Assembly: GCA_030844895.1 (NCBI GenBank)
Contig: CM061232.1
Span: 82,540,555-82,604,554 of the forward strand
Reading direction: 5' to 3'
Length of the DNA: 64,000 nt
Origin: Ambrosia x helenae
Lineage: Eukaryota > Streptophyta > Magnoliopsida > Asterales > Asteraceae
A model generated the notes under the pieces. The model was given only the letters and a program-made list of their open reading frames with translations. It made no database searches and was not told the origin of the DNA. Made by a program: the position numbers and the translations under genes. Of the stretch, positions 21,230 to 33,300 are shown in pieces. Each line of letters starts with the position of its first letter. Position 1 is the stretch's first letter.

Positions 21230-21571
21230 GAACAATCAACTAAAGTATTGCCGGGTACTCTGTACGCGGCCCCCAATGGCCGAAAGGGGCCCCAGACGGC
21301 CTCTAGTCCGTACGGACAGAGCCCTTCGGCCCACCCGTCTCCTGTTCCAGGAAAACCCGGCCCACAAACCCGCCCGAAGGCACGACGGTAGTGAACCGGT
21401 AAAACCTGGAGGGATCAGGAGTCGAACCCATGACCACAAGGGTCAAGGGTCTCTCCATCACTTCCCAACCACCTACCCCACCACAAGGGTGGGGGTATCC
21501 ATCACATGCCTCCCGTGGGAATCGAACCCGGCTCCTCCAAAGAGAGAACCGGCCCTTTTACCACTAGGCTA
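21230..21571 (-). mobile_element. tRNA-derived SINE-like element
   Basis: Reading the minus strand from 21571: TAGCCTAGTGGT is a good RNA polymerase III box A, and GGGTTCGATTCCC (21529-21517) is a textbook box B about 40 bases later. A second box-B-like GGGTTCGACTCCT lies near 21430-21417, suggesting a dimeric head. The body is GC-rich, unlike the flanks. The 3' end probably lies at the A-run read near 21227. No certain target duplication was found. It is not a tRNA gene, because the acceptor stem does not close. Confidence 0.55.
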
Positions 21572-21935
21572 TATTAATGTTAATAGTTGTTTAAATAGAA
21601 TAGTTTATGTAATTTGTTAGGGCTTAAAGGTCTTTTTTCCACCTCATACGAGACACTTAAATGCTTTGAATCAGTTCCATCTGCAAGCACAACGTGCTAT
21701 ATACTTAAGTGAATATGGATTTATATTTGGTAATTAGTGGGCCGTCAGCCTTTCCGGTATTACAATACTACAAATTGAGTTTCAAATGATGAATGGTACG
21801 CAATGAAAACTTTGGAAAAAGAAGTTTCTTTTTTATTTTGTTCATAGTGTACTTTATTACATGAAAACTTTCATAAGGTGCATCCACTCAAGTTTAAGAA
21901 AATCTAATTGCTACTTTTCTTGTTGATCATTGAAC
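21572..21935. other. 3' flank of the WEB gene
   Basis: AT-rich. Minus-strand AATAAA signals (plus-strand TTTATT near 21833 and 21852) lie 80-100 bases beyond the stop codon and could end the WEB transcript. Confidence 0.4.
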
Positions 21936-24398
21936 TTAAACTTGGATTATATTTTTCTTTCGGGCAAAAATCCCACCTATCAATGGGATCAGAGGCTTCT
22001 TTTTCTTCTTCTTCACAGAAGGTTGTCTTTCCAACACCGTTGCATCACTAGACGGGATTATAACTTGTTCAACCGAAGGCGGCTTAGCAAATGTCACGTA
22101 CCTCTTCTTCTGAAACTCGACCCCAGAATGACTTGTATTCACTTCAACATCTTTTATGAACTTAACATCCTCCTCATCGACCTTTGAGCTCTCTTTAAGT
22201 TGTAGCAACTCGCATTTGGTGCGTTCGAGCTCTTGTTGTAGAGAAGAAAGACAAGTTGCCATTAGCATTCGATCTTCTCGAGCCTCCTCGAGTCGTTGCT
22301 TGGTTTCCTCTAATTCTATTATCACCGGGACAGGAACATTTTCACTCTCTTCGTTTTTTATCTGAATAAGATTAATAAAATACACAAAACAAAGTTAATA
22401 ACAAATTTCATTAAAAATATATAAAAAGTATAAATTGTAGTTGTCTTTAGTTAAATATACAACACCTGTTATTAATTTTATGTTTATCATGCAATAAAAT
22501 GGTTATGTTTTTTAACCAAAAGTTTCAAGTATAATGCAAGTGATTTATATTGATTGATGATGAGCAACCAGTGTCAGCTATCGAAAATATTGATACCGAA
22601 GCCGCAAAGTGGTATCAGTATCAAATAGTATCATACCAATCGAAATTCGGAATCGGTGCTTTCGGTTTGGTACCGGAATTTTTACAATTTTATCTTTGAT
22701 TACCATATCGAGTACTTACCAATTTTAATGATTTTCAAGATTGATACTTTCAATAACAACAGTACGATACTAAATTCATCGCAAGTTCTTCTTTCATTAA
22801 AAAAACTTATAAATTATAAAACTTTAGAGAGAGCCCCAGTTTGTATTGCATTAAGAAATTTATAAATTATAATACTCTAGAGTACAATTCCTTTCCCGCG
22901 AGTGGGGCAAGTGCGTGATGGAATAGTCAGAATGGATACTTTACTTAACTTTTAGTTAATCGATTCATGCCAAAACATAACTTAAAAAAAACATATTATA
23001 ACTTTCTAGTCATAAAGGAACCGAATATACTTACTATGTCATAATGATATAATTAAAATTAATACTTACTATATATTTTAAGACATTCGTAAGAAGGGTT
23101 TTTTTCTTATGTAAATTACCTCCCTAGTAATTAATTATTTTTTCAAAAAACTTGAAAAAAAGTATAAATTGGGTTAGGTTACTTTTGAGAATAAAAACCG
23201 TCATATTGATATGTCATATTAGATTCAAAATAGGTTAACAAAAACCGTCATCTTAATATGTCATATCAGATTCAAAACAACCTAAAAGATGGTTCATTTT
23301 GTCTAACTTTTTTTAGAACAGTAACACACTACACTAGTAGGATATTGTAGGTGAGCGGTCACACGATGAAGCGTGGGGCTCACAGAGACGGGCAACACCT
23401 ACTAGATAGGTACTGCAGTGCCGCAAAGGAAAAGTTGTCTCCCAAAGACCAAACCCAGTAAAACCTTTACGGCTCGGATTTTAACTGATGATCTTAAAAG
23501 GTCTGCTAGTTCTTATCTTCGTCGTAAGATACCACTAGAATCATAATAATCTCTCAACCTTTAATGTAAAATTGTTTGTGTTGTGTCTAGCTCACCTCAT
23601 TGGATATGTTATTTTAATTTTTATTTTTTTGCATCCTATTTGTTTGAAAATTTTTCCTTCATCACTAATGGCTTAGCAACTTCATACAAAACGAAAGTTA
23701 TTTTTCTTTGATATAAGGAAACAATAAAATAAAAAATAACTGTGTTTTTAGTTTTTCAATTCTCATTAAATTCCATAACAATAATATTTTTATATAACAT
23801 AATGGAATTGACTTTTTTTAATAACAAATATTTCCTTTCATATACTATTAAACCAATAATTTTAAATTATTTCAATACTAAAAATTGAATTTTAGAATAC
23901 TGAGACATCCATACATAATAAACTGCCAATATTAACATTACACACCAAATGTTCATTTGAAATTAAACCACGAGTAAAACAATAATATAACTGTTTCTAA
24001 AATATTCAGATTTTTCCCTTAACTACTTATAGTACACCATAAAAATAGTTTTTTTTATTTAAATTATGTAGTTTTCACCATCATGATCAGGAAAATATAT
24101 TTACACGTTGATTTAAACCAACAACATCAGTTTGCCCAAGTTTGAATCTAAAGACTTTCCTTTAAAAAAACATGTGACTTCTAGTTCGCTATCATCACTA
24201 CTAGGAATACATATTTACACTTTGTTCTATATCAAATTACATGCAAACAACGAAATGAAAAAAAAAAAAAAAAAAGAAATTAACCTCTTTGCGTTTGTTG
24301 CCGTAAACTTCACCAGCGAGAACCCGTTCGCCGAACAGCGCAACCGCCTCCTTGACAGACTTGAAGGGGGCGCTGGTGTCGATCTCCGATCTGCTCAT
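21936..24398 (-). CDS. WEB-family coiled-coil protein (DUF827 type), two exons
   Basis: Exon 1 is 24398-24285 (38 codons, starting MSRSEIDTSAPFKSVKEAVA and ending at donor GAG|GTTAAT). Exon 2 is 22361-21936 (acceptor TTATTCAG), in phase, giving 179 residues. The N-terminal SEIDTSAPFKSVKEAV-LFGE block is the hallmark of the WEB (weak chloroplast movement under blue light-like) family. A coiled coil follows (ELEETKQRLEEAREDRMLMA to about ELLQLKESS, roughly residues 52-95), and the C-terminus is a basic KKKKKKPLIPLIGGIFARKK tail. Long family members act in blue-light chloroplast positioning; short ones like this have no well-defined role. The frame is intact and the length is close to short family members. 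The ~1.9 kb intron (22362-24284) and upstream region have collected repeats. This is the one convincing host gene in the window. Confidence 0.85.
23205..23291. repeat. Tandem ~45-bp duplication in the WEB intron
   Basis: AAAACCGTCATMTTRATATG and GTCATATYAGATTCAAAA occur twice in a row. The rest of the intron is AT-rich, with no other clear structure. Confidence 0.7.
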
Positions 24399-24545
24399 GA
24401 CTGATTACTGAGTGGAATGTGTGGGGAAGAGACATCGCATGTGAAGATATCATATGGAGAAGAGAAGCTTCGTTTCTTCATGGCCACTTATTCTGCTACA
24501 GTTACAGGTGGCGGGAGACACTTCTTTATTTATTTATTTTTATTT

Positions 24546-24876
24546 TAAGGGTAACTGTGTCGGGTTGAAAGGCAATAATCTCAATTTAAAAATTGGAATC
24601 TAACAGATCCAACTTATCTTGGTTTTATTTTACTAGACAAAACTAACTTGGTTTAACCCAATTAGTTTTCTGCCTACATAACATGCCATTCCCGTGTTAA
24701 CCACGACATTTTTACACGTCATCTACCACATTAGATGTCATGTAGGCAGAAAACTAACTGGGTCAAACTCAGTTAATTTTGGTCCAGTGAAATAAAAACC
24801 AAAACAAATTAGGCCTATTAGATTTCAATTTTCAAGTTAGAATTATTGACTTCTAACCCGACAAAGTTAAAATTAT
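24546..24876. mobile_element. Foldback MITE upstream of the WEB gene
   Basis: Two inverted arms of about 140 bp: the left has TGTGTCGGGTT ... GGCAATAAT ... AGTTTTCTGCCTACAT, and the right has ATGTAGGCAGAAAACT ... AACCCGACAAAGTT. It begins only ~150 bp upstream of the WEB start codon, so it is likely in that gene's promoter. No transposase; superfamily unknown. Confidence 0.7.
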
Positions 24877-25068
24877 TTAATTCTAATTTTTCTTTATTTT
24901 ATTATTGTTCTTTGTTTTAGTGAAGCTTTTTGGTGGTTGTGTTGGTGTTCAATGTTTATGATGGGATTCATATTTTGGCCCATTTAGCGACCTTAGATAT
25001 GCATTTAAGAATTTGAAAAAGTATTCATTTATGTAAAAATTGTATTTTTATGCTACACATAAAAATGA

Positions 25069-26191
25069 GAGTTAATTACACGGATGGTTCCTGGGCTTTG
25101 AAAATATTGCAGCTATGGTCCCCAAAACTTAAAAATTACACGGATGCTTCTAATAGTATCCATTTTGTAACAGCGGTGGTCCTTACCATGGATGATCGTT
25201 AATTTTTTCCATTAAGTGGATGTAAAATGTCTATTTTACCCTTATACCCCCACCCTACCCCCAATATAACACCAGACCACCACCCTACCCCCAACCATTA
25301 CTTCTATAACACCAGACCCACCACCCATCGGCGACACCCACAACACAACAGATACACACATTCATCCCTTTATAAAAACCCACCTCATCTCTCTCATAAC
25401 GCACAAACACTGATAAAAAGAATTAGAGAGAGAATGAAGAGCCGAGAGAGAGGGAGAGAAGCCATGAGAGAGACCATAGGAGAAGAAAGAGAACAGAGGA
25501 AGAAAGAGGATCCGAGGAGGAATAGAGATCGAAGAGAGGGAAGGAAGGAGACAGAGGCGGTGGTTGATGTGGTAGTGAACAGCGGCGCTGTCGCCTCTGC
25601 CATCACACCATCGACACATCCAAGGTAACCCCAACAAAACCCCTTTCATTATCTTAATATTTTAAAATGGACACTGGTCACGGTGATGTTGATTGATCAG
25701 AAAGGCGACGGTGCGGTGGTGGTAGTAGACTTGGGTGATGATGGGATTTGGTCTGGTTTGTATGGTGATTACAGATGGTGACAGAAACATCAATGGTTAT
25801 AGGTTCAAGAAGCACAGCGGGTGGGTGAAACTACCGATGTTCAGATCTTGAAGTAACCGATCGATCAAGAAGTGATAGTGGTGGTTACGGAAGGTGGTGG
25901 TTGTTGTGGTTTCGAAGGTGATAATGGTGGTTACGGGTGGTGGTGGTTTAGGAGGTGGTGGTGGTTTTAGGAAAAGAAGAAGATATGTTGGTGAAGGTGG
26001 GGTGGTTATATTTAAAGAAGAAGATAGAGGGTTAAATTAGACATTTCACACTTACTTAACGGAGAAATTTAACGCCCGTTAGAGGTAGGGACCAACCGCG
26101 TGCAAAATTCATACCTTTGGGACCATTCGTGTTAATTTTGGGCATTTATGCAATTTGTGTATACCACAGGGACCATCCGTGTAATTAACTC
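25069..26191. mobile_element. Non-autonomous Mutator-like element (MULE) with a 9-bp target duplication
   Basis: The ends are inverted repeats, GAGTTAATTACACGGATGG on the left and CCATCCGTGTAATTAACTC on the right. Imperfect inverted similarity continues for ~150 bp on each side (GGTCCCT-type blocks). The perfect 9-bp repeat TAAAAATGA flanks it (25060-25068 and 26192-26200), which is diagnostic for Mutator-type insertion. No transposase is inside. The interior holds a promoter and exon-like segment (25371-25628) and GGTGGT-rich DNA. Confidence 0.88.
25371..25628 (+). pseudogene. Possible captured gene 5' end inside the MULE
   Basis: TTTATAAAAAC near 25369 looks like a TATA box. A CT-rich leader follows, then ATG at 25435 (MKSRERGREAMRETIGEERE), a charged Arg/Glu-rich reading, then a good donor AAG|GTAACC at 25625. 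This box-leader-ATG-donor order suggests a gene start captured Pack-MULE style. The opposite strand is also open (25649-25362). I do not recognise a product, and low complexity makes coding status doubtful. Confidence 0.3.
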
Positions 26192-26225
26192 TAAAAATGA
26201 AATACTATGGGTAATCTCAATCTTA

Positions 26226-26894
26226 GAGGGACGGGGCACCACCAGATTTGGTCACGGGTACCCCACTACCAGCACGGTAACATCGCCGTCAGTAATGCTA
26301 GTAAGGGTCCCATGAAGCTTTTGTTGGTTCTATCGAACGGATGTGACCCGTAAATTTAAATAAAATATTATTTCTTTCTAATCTCTCTCTTCTATCTCTC
26401 TATCTTCTTTAATTTCTTCTCTCCCTCTATGCTTTCCTTTTTTTTTAAAAAGTTCTATGCAAATAAAAATATGAAGAAGGTGAAGAAGTAGATAGATATA
26501 GAAGTATGTATAGCTAATGTATTGTGTGTGAGGAAATAAATAAATAGATAAAGAGAAATGATAGGTGGGCCAAGTAATATATGGTTTAAAATTTAAATCA
26601 TGTTTATTAAAAAATTAAATTTTTTTTTTTTCAAATACATTTAAACTAATATGGATTAAACAATGTTTTATTAAAAAAATAGAATTTTTGTTTTCAAATA
26701 CATTTAAACTAATATAGATTACTTAATGTTATTTAAAAAAAATAGTAAAAAAAACATTTCAGTGAAGTGAATCAGTGGAGTGTTGCCTCTAAAAAACGGT
26801 TTCAGTGAAGGAAATCAGTGAAGTGATGTGGCAGTGTAAGATTGGTTGAAATCAGTGAAGTTAAAAACCCTCACGGGTAGTACCCCTTCCCCCC
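26226..26894. mobile_element. Possible MITE with ~18-bp inverted ends and TTA duplication
   Basis: The left end is GAGGGACGGGGCACCACC. The right end, read inversely, is GGGGGGAAGGGGTACTACC, about 14 of 18 positions alike with one offset. TTA flanks both sides, as for PIF/Harbinger-type insertions. The interior is AT-rich and non-coding. Confidence 0.35.
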
Positions 26895-26922
26895 TTATAT
26901 ATTCGACCCAGTACATGTTGGG

Positions 26923-27138
26923 TATTAGACAATAGCATATTCCATGGAGCAATATCCTCCTGCTCATCAATGTAGTCAATGTTTATGTAGTCAATAGTTT
27001 CTAGTCAATAGTGTAATTATGTAGTCAATAGTTACTTAGCTTAGAGGAGTAATTCTCTCCATATTTTTAGTCTAGTCATTTGTATTTAAAGGGTTGTAAC
27101 ATTGCAATGAAATTTAAGTTGGCCACTGTGATTTCATA
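26923..27138 (+). repeat. 5' LTR of Copia element 2
   Basis: 216 bp with several TAGTCAAT words in its middle. Followed directly by the primer site. Confidence 0.88.
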
Positions 27139-27150
27139 TGGTATCAGCCT
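27139..27150 (+). other. Primer-binding site of Copia element 2
   Basis: TGGTATCAGCCT; the first nine bases match the tRNA-Met site and the last three differ. Confidence 0.8.
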
Positions 27151-27186
27151 TTCTGATCGGCTATTTGCCAATTCAGAAAGTCGGGA

Positions 27187-30116
27187 TTGACCACAGGTTT
27201 GTTGTCGGTTAGAATAGTTTCAGGTGGTGAAGGGGTGTCTCCGGTTACATCTATATTACCTAAACCAGGATTATGTGAATCTTGTGAATTATCAAAAGCA
27301 AAACATCTGCCATTTATTGAAAATCCGAAACATGCACAACATGTTTTGGACCTCATCCATTGTGACCTTTGGGGACCCGCACCCGTGCCCTCCACGGATG
27401 GCTATCTATACTATGTCATCTTCATCGATGACTATTCCCGCTTCACTTGGTTCTATCCATTAAAAGCCAAGTCTGAATTCTTTATCATCCTCACCATTTT
27501 TTTAACATTTGTTCAAAATCAATTCTCATCTAATGTTAAAGTTTTTCAAAGTGATGGTGGCACCGAATTCACCAATCATCAAGTGCAATCATGTTTTCAA
27601 CAACACGGCATACATCATCGCTTATCGTGCCCTCACACACTCGAACAAAATGGGAGGGCCGAGCGAAAACACCGTCACATAACCAAAACCGGTCTAGCTA
27701 TGATATTTAATGCCAAAGCTCCACCCAACCTATGGTTTGATGCCTTCACCTCCGCCACCTATATTATAAATCGCCTACCCACAAAACTTCTTGACAATAA
27801 ATCTCCGTTTGAAATTTTGTTCAACAAACCACCAATTACTCAAACATGCGTATTTTTTGTTGTCTTGTTTTTCCCTACCTTAGAGACTACACAAAAAATA
27901 AACTTCAACCAAGAAGTGCTTCGTGCATATTCATTGGTTATAGTCCTAAGTATAAAGGTTTTCGGTGTCTTGAACCAACATCGGGTCGTATCTACACAAC
28001 CCGACATGCAAAATTTGATGAAGACATTTTCCCTTTTCACCAAAACTCGACATCAACCAATAATACTAACCTACCCATTACCAATTTTGAGGAACACATA
28101 CCCACTCCTACCAACCCTCAAACACCCTCACCAACAATACCAAAATCCTCCAACTCACCCAAACCAACCACACCTTTCTGTGATGGCATACCGCCCCCTA
28201 ACCCTTTCGATGAACCCCTCAGCAGTCCACTTCCCTCACCATTATCCAGCCCAACAAACACATCCAACCCATCTCACTCACCTCCACCCAGCCCACCATC
28301 TGCCCCTCTATCCACGGCCCACTCACCCTCTACTCACTCAAGCCCACCAAACACCCCACCATCCGGCCCACAAAACTCTCCATCATCCGACCAAATCGAC
28401 CAACCCACTTCACCTTCCGCATCATCCACAAACTCCACTACCAACCAACCTATTAACACTCATCCCATGATCACTCGTGCAAAGGACAAGATCTTCAAAC
28501 CCAAACACTTTGCTAATCTCTTTCAAACCACCACTCATCCTCTACATCACTCTTTATTCACTTCCCACATTCCAAAAGGCATCAAAACCGCGCTAAAAAA
28601 TCCTAAATGGATTCAAGCAATGCATGACGAACTAAAAGCTCTTCATGCTAATCAAACTTGTACCCTTGTTCCTCGACCCGCTAGCACCAACATTATTGGT
28701 TCTAAATGGATTTATAGAATCAAATATAAATCTAATGGATCCATTGATCGCTACAAAGCACGTCTTGTGGCCCAAGGATTCACTCAAATATCGGGTCTAG
28801 ACTTCTCTCACACCTTTAGTCCGATCGTCAAGTCTTCCGCTATCCGGGTTGTTCTTAGTCTCGCCACCATTACCAAATGGTCCCTTCAACAATTAGATGT
28901 CAATAACACCTTTTTCAATGGCCATCTCACCGAAACCATTTTTATGGAACAACCGCCAAGCTTTGAAGACTCAAACCGACCCAACTATGTGTGTAAACTC
29001 AACCGTGCTCTTTATGGTTTAAAACAAGCACCACGTGCTTGGTTTCAGCGCTTAAGCTCCTTTCTTCTCAATCGTGGCTTTCACAACAGTCGATCCGACA
29101 CATCTTTGTTCGTTTATAACCACCAATGTATCTTAATTTATCTTCTTGTTTATGTTGACGACATCATTATCATCAGGAATAATGAACATTTCATCAACAA
29201 CTTCACATCATGTTTAAACAAAGAATTTAAAATTAAGGACCTTGGCTCTTTAAATTTCTTTCTCGGACTTGAAGTTCATCACACAAAAACAGGTCTATTT
29301 CTAAACCAATATAAATATGCCCACGACATCCTCACCTGAGCTGGTTTACTTGACTCAAAACCGATTGCCACTCCTCTCACACCCAAAGATATTTTCACCT
29401 CTCACGGCAACCCCTTCCATGATCCTACTCTTTATCGCTCTCTCGTGGGCGCTCTACAATATCTCACCATCACCTGTCCTGATCTCTCCTATGCCGTTAA
29501 CCAAGCTAGCCAGTTTCCTCAAAATCCCACAACCGATCACTTCCGGCTAGTAAAAAGGATTCTTCGTTATGTTAAAGGCACCTTATCACATGGTTTAACA
29601 TTTGATCGTCCACCTAACACTACTTTACTAGGTTTTTCAGATGCAGATTGGGCTCGATGTATCGACACACGAAGATCCACATATGGCTATTGTATCTACT
29701 TAGGAGGGAACTTAGTCTCTTGGAGCGCTAAAAAGCAACCAATGGTGTCCAGATCCAGCTGTGAGTCAGAATACCGTGCCATGGCAAATACGGCAACAGA
29801 AATTATTTGGTTAACTCACCTTCTTCGGGAACTTCATGCTTTTCCACCGGGTCGACCGACACTGTTATGTGACAACAAGAGTGCCCTATTTTTAAGTCAA
29901 AATCCAATATCCCATAAAAGAGCCAAGCACATCGACATTGACTATCATTTCGTTCGTGAATTGGTAACCGCCGGTAAGCTTCACACAAAATTCATCGCAA
30001 CCGACAAACAAGTCGCCGACATTTTCACCAAGAGTTTGCCAAAACCGTTGTTTGAAAAATTTCGCACAATGCTTCGTCTTGGTCCACCACCAACTTGCAT
30101 TAACGGGGGGTATTAG
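27187..30116 (+). pseudogene. Copia pol remnant: integrase, reverse transcriptase, RNase H
   Basis: It starts abruptly in the pre-integrase zinc region (LCESCELSKAKHLPF near 27268) and has no ATG, because gag, protease and upstream pol are deleted. The integrase core is present: D in LIHCDLWGP, D in FQSDGGTEF, E in EQNGRAERKH. Near 27840 the frame changes; the rest of integrase and the reverse transcriptase (QLDVNNTFFNGHL, catalytic YVDD near 29151) follow from 27846. A TGA at 29337-29339 interrupts just before the RNase H part (FSDADWARC, RRSTYGY, LCDNKSAL, KHIDIDYHF). The TGA is in a context that fits a C-to-T change. The linker at 28060-28450 is very rich in Pro, Ser and Thr. Dead copy. 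Confidence 0.9.
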
Positions 30117-30326
30117 ACAATAGCATATTCCATGGAGCAATATCCTCCTACTCATCAATGTAATCAATGTTTATGTAGTCAATAGTTTCTAGTCAATAGT
30201 GTAATTATGTAGTCAATAGTTTCTTAGCTTAGAGGGGTAATTCTCTCCATATTGTTAGTCTAGTCATTTGTATTTAAAAGGTTGTAACATTGCAATGAAA
30301 TTTAAGTTGGCCATTGTGATTTCATA
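30111..30326 (+). repeat. 3' LTR of Copia element 2
   Basis: Same length as the 5' LTR, seven substitutions seen (for example near 30149, 30162 and 30222), followed by TTGGG. Confidence 0.88.
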
Positions 30327-30331
30327 TTGGG

Positions 30332-33300
30332 TATACAATATATAATGTATAATTATCTGTCGAGTATTGGGTACATCCATTATTTTTTGTGATTTGCTAA
30401 TTCTTATATGTATAATTTTTATCTGTAAAATATTAGCGTTTCAATTTTTATCTGGAATAGTGATCTGAAAGGTGGTGTAGTTGGTGTGGTGCTTGCTTTG
30501 TTCTCTACCACATGTGGTCGTAAAAAAAACAACATTCATGTTTTACCGGCCTGATACTTGGTCCCTTAAAAAAAAGAAAGAGAAGTTCTCTCGCATGTTT
30601 CTCTACACCGAAGGGGAGACATTATGGTCTCGGGTTCTAAGTACTGTGAGGGAGTGATGGTGGCATAGTGACATCTATTAGTGTCTTGGGTTCTAAATAT
30701 TTTGACCAAAAATTCAAGGGTTTTGTCTGTTTATTTCAAAGATTTTGTGATGAAGATACATGGAAAGGAGCTCATAGTGCATGAAAATGAATCAATTATC
30801 TACCTATATAATAATTGAGTAACTCTCAGGTCGAATGGAGACCTTAGAGAGGGCCTCTAGGATCCAAGTAGGTATATGGAGCTCCAGCTTTGTATCTATA
30901 AAAGCCGTTATGTTTTATTTTTTCATTCTTCCTTCAATCTTCAATCTTCCTTAAGAATTCTTCCAATCTTCATTCTTCATTCTTCTTTTTCATTTTCTTC
31001 AAGGTAATCTTGCATCAGTTTTATTCATTTTCTATTCTTAACATTATAATAAAACATCAAACGTTTGATTTCTTCAAATCATCCCTTTTTTTGTTTGATT
31101 TCTGATTTATACAGTTATATCATCCTATCTTTTGTGTTTGATTTCTGATTTGTTTATTTCTGATCTATGCAGCTATATCATCTTATTTTTTTTGTTTTGT
31201 TTCTTATTTGTTTTATTTCTGATTTCTGATTTATGCAGTTTTATTTCTGATTTATCCAGGTATATCATCGATTTATGCAGTTATATCAACAACGAAAGAT
31301 TGTAAAGGATTTTATTTAAATCGTGTGTTTACTCTGTTTTCTTTATTTAAATGAATCTGTTTTTTTAAATGTATTCGTTTGATATAACTAGAGTTGTATT
31401 AGTTTGTTGTTTCAGAAATTCATTTGTCTAAATCCTTTTCAAGAGTGAAGCGATTCTGTTTATTTATTGTATTCGTTTGAATCTTCCGATTCAAAATATG
31501 ACACAAGAAACCGGATTTGATCCTATTATGTTAATTTTGATTATTTGTAAACCAAAACAGAATGTAAAGCAGCATAAAAAACATATATATCGAATGAATT
31601 TTGTTATTATTTGAATCGGATTTAGTATTCAATGGTGTTTGTGGTAATTTTGTTTTTGTCATCAAGTTTTTTTTTCATATATAACTATCAGATTTGGTTA
31701 ATAATATATGTTTTAACATTTTGAAAAACAGGATTTGATCTGAACATACAAAAGCTATTATGTCTTATCATAATGGTTGATAATTCTTCAAGGTATTGCA
31801 TGACCATTCGGCAACAGTTTTGGTATGTTTGTTATTTTCACGTACATATGCCTATTTAATTTTCAAAAATTATTCTTTATTTTTTAATGTTGTTTTTTTT
31901 AACGTGTCAAATTTGACATATCAATTTTTAATGTTTTTAATGTAATTTATTTGAATTACTGTATTTTGAATTTATGTTTAACGTTATTGTAATAATTCAA
32001 TGTTTTCGAAATTTTGTTTAATGTCATTTATTTATATGACCGAATTTATTGACATTAGTTCAGAATTATTGTTATTTACGTACATTAATAACAGTTGACT
32101 GATCTTAATGTCATTTAATCTGGAATTTAAATATTGAAGGAGGGTTATTTATTTACATTTATTTATATGTTGACCGAAGTTAATGACATTTATTATTATC
32201 TTTTAACAATTTACCGAATTTATATTAACATCTTAATAATTGTTATTTAATGTTATTTTGACTGAATAAATAATGTCATTGATTATTATACAAATACTTA
32301 TACTTTTTTAAAGGGCAAAATGTTGTGAAAGTATTATTTAGCCACAATATCACATGTAAACTTCATGCTTCATTAAAAAAAACCAAGATATATATAACAT
32401 TCAAAACAAATCCCTTATTTAAAAGTCATCGCCGACTAATGTAGAAAAACGTTATTGTGTCAATAATGTTGATTTTTCCTACTATATTTAAACTTGAACG
32501 TCAATTTACCAAATACTAAATTTGTGATAAATGTGTTTTTGAACGCAAATTACAATATTTTTATTTAAATTCAGAAAAAATTATTTATAAATCCATAATT
32601 TAATTGGTTTTCTCCTAAATCCTAAATCAACACCAACCGTTAAATTACAATGTTTACAATATTTGTGATAAATATTGTAACTTACATATTAATTTACAGT
32701 GTAATTTATTTATAAGTTATAATTTGAATAAAACTATTCTCTTACTCATAATTTTTAAATATTATGAGTTTACTTACACATAAATTTGACCGAAATAAAT
32801 TGATATTACTCATAATTTGACTGAATTAAATTATAGACTTACACAATTATTTTATTACTAAATTTACCGTGTCATTTATGCCTATTCAATTTTCAAAAAA
32901 TATTCTTTAATTTTCATGACCGAATTTATTGGCATTAAGTCAGAATTATTGTTATTTTCTTACATTAATAACAATTGACTGATATTAATGTCATTTAATC
33001 TGGAATTTAAATATTGAAGGAATGTTATTTATTTATTTACATTAATTTATATAGTATTGTTGACCAAATATATTACTAATACAAATACAAATTTTATGAC
33101 TTTAGTTTTACTATTCGTAAAAATAATTTCAATAGTAATATGCAAATTTTAAGATGTCAATAATAATTTGTCGATAATTGGTAAGTCAATTTAAAACGCC
33201 GATGTTTTAATGTAATTGATTTAATTATTGATTACAATTTTTGAGGTTAATATTGAAATTTTTTAATCTCATTTATTTATATTACTATTTTTCGAATTAT

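Larger units (their letters stand above)
26923..30326 (+). mobile_element. Ty1/Copia element 2, internally deleted, with TA...TA LTR ends
   Basis: LTRs 26923-27138 and 30111-30326 are each exactly 216 bp and differ at about 7 positions (~3%). The 5-bp duplication TTGGG flanks the element (26918-26922 and 30327-30331). With this duplication the LTRs begin TATTAGACAATAG and end GATTTCATA, so they are TA...TA instead of TG...CA. A primer site (TGGTATCAGCCT) and a purine tract (ACGGGGGG) are present. Gag, protease and part of the pre-integrase domain are missing. Pol has a frameshift and a stop. Confidence 0.9.

Noticed and set aside
21416..21571. tRNA gene
   Set aside because: Pol III boxes A and B are present, but no closing acceptor stem and no credible anticodon arm; it is better explained as a SINE.
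28060..28470. Pro/His/Thr-rich reading in the second frame of Copia element 2
   Set aside because: It lies after the frame break near 27840; the true frame there is the Ser/Pro-rich integrase-RT linker.
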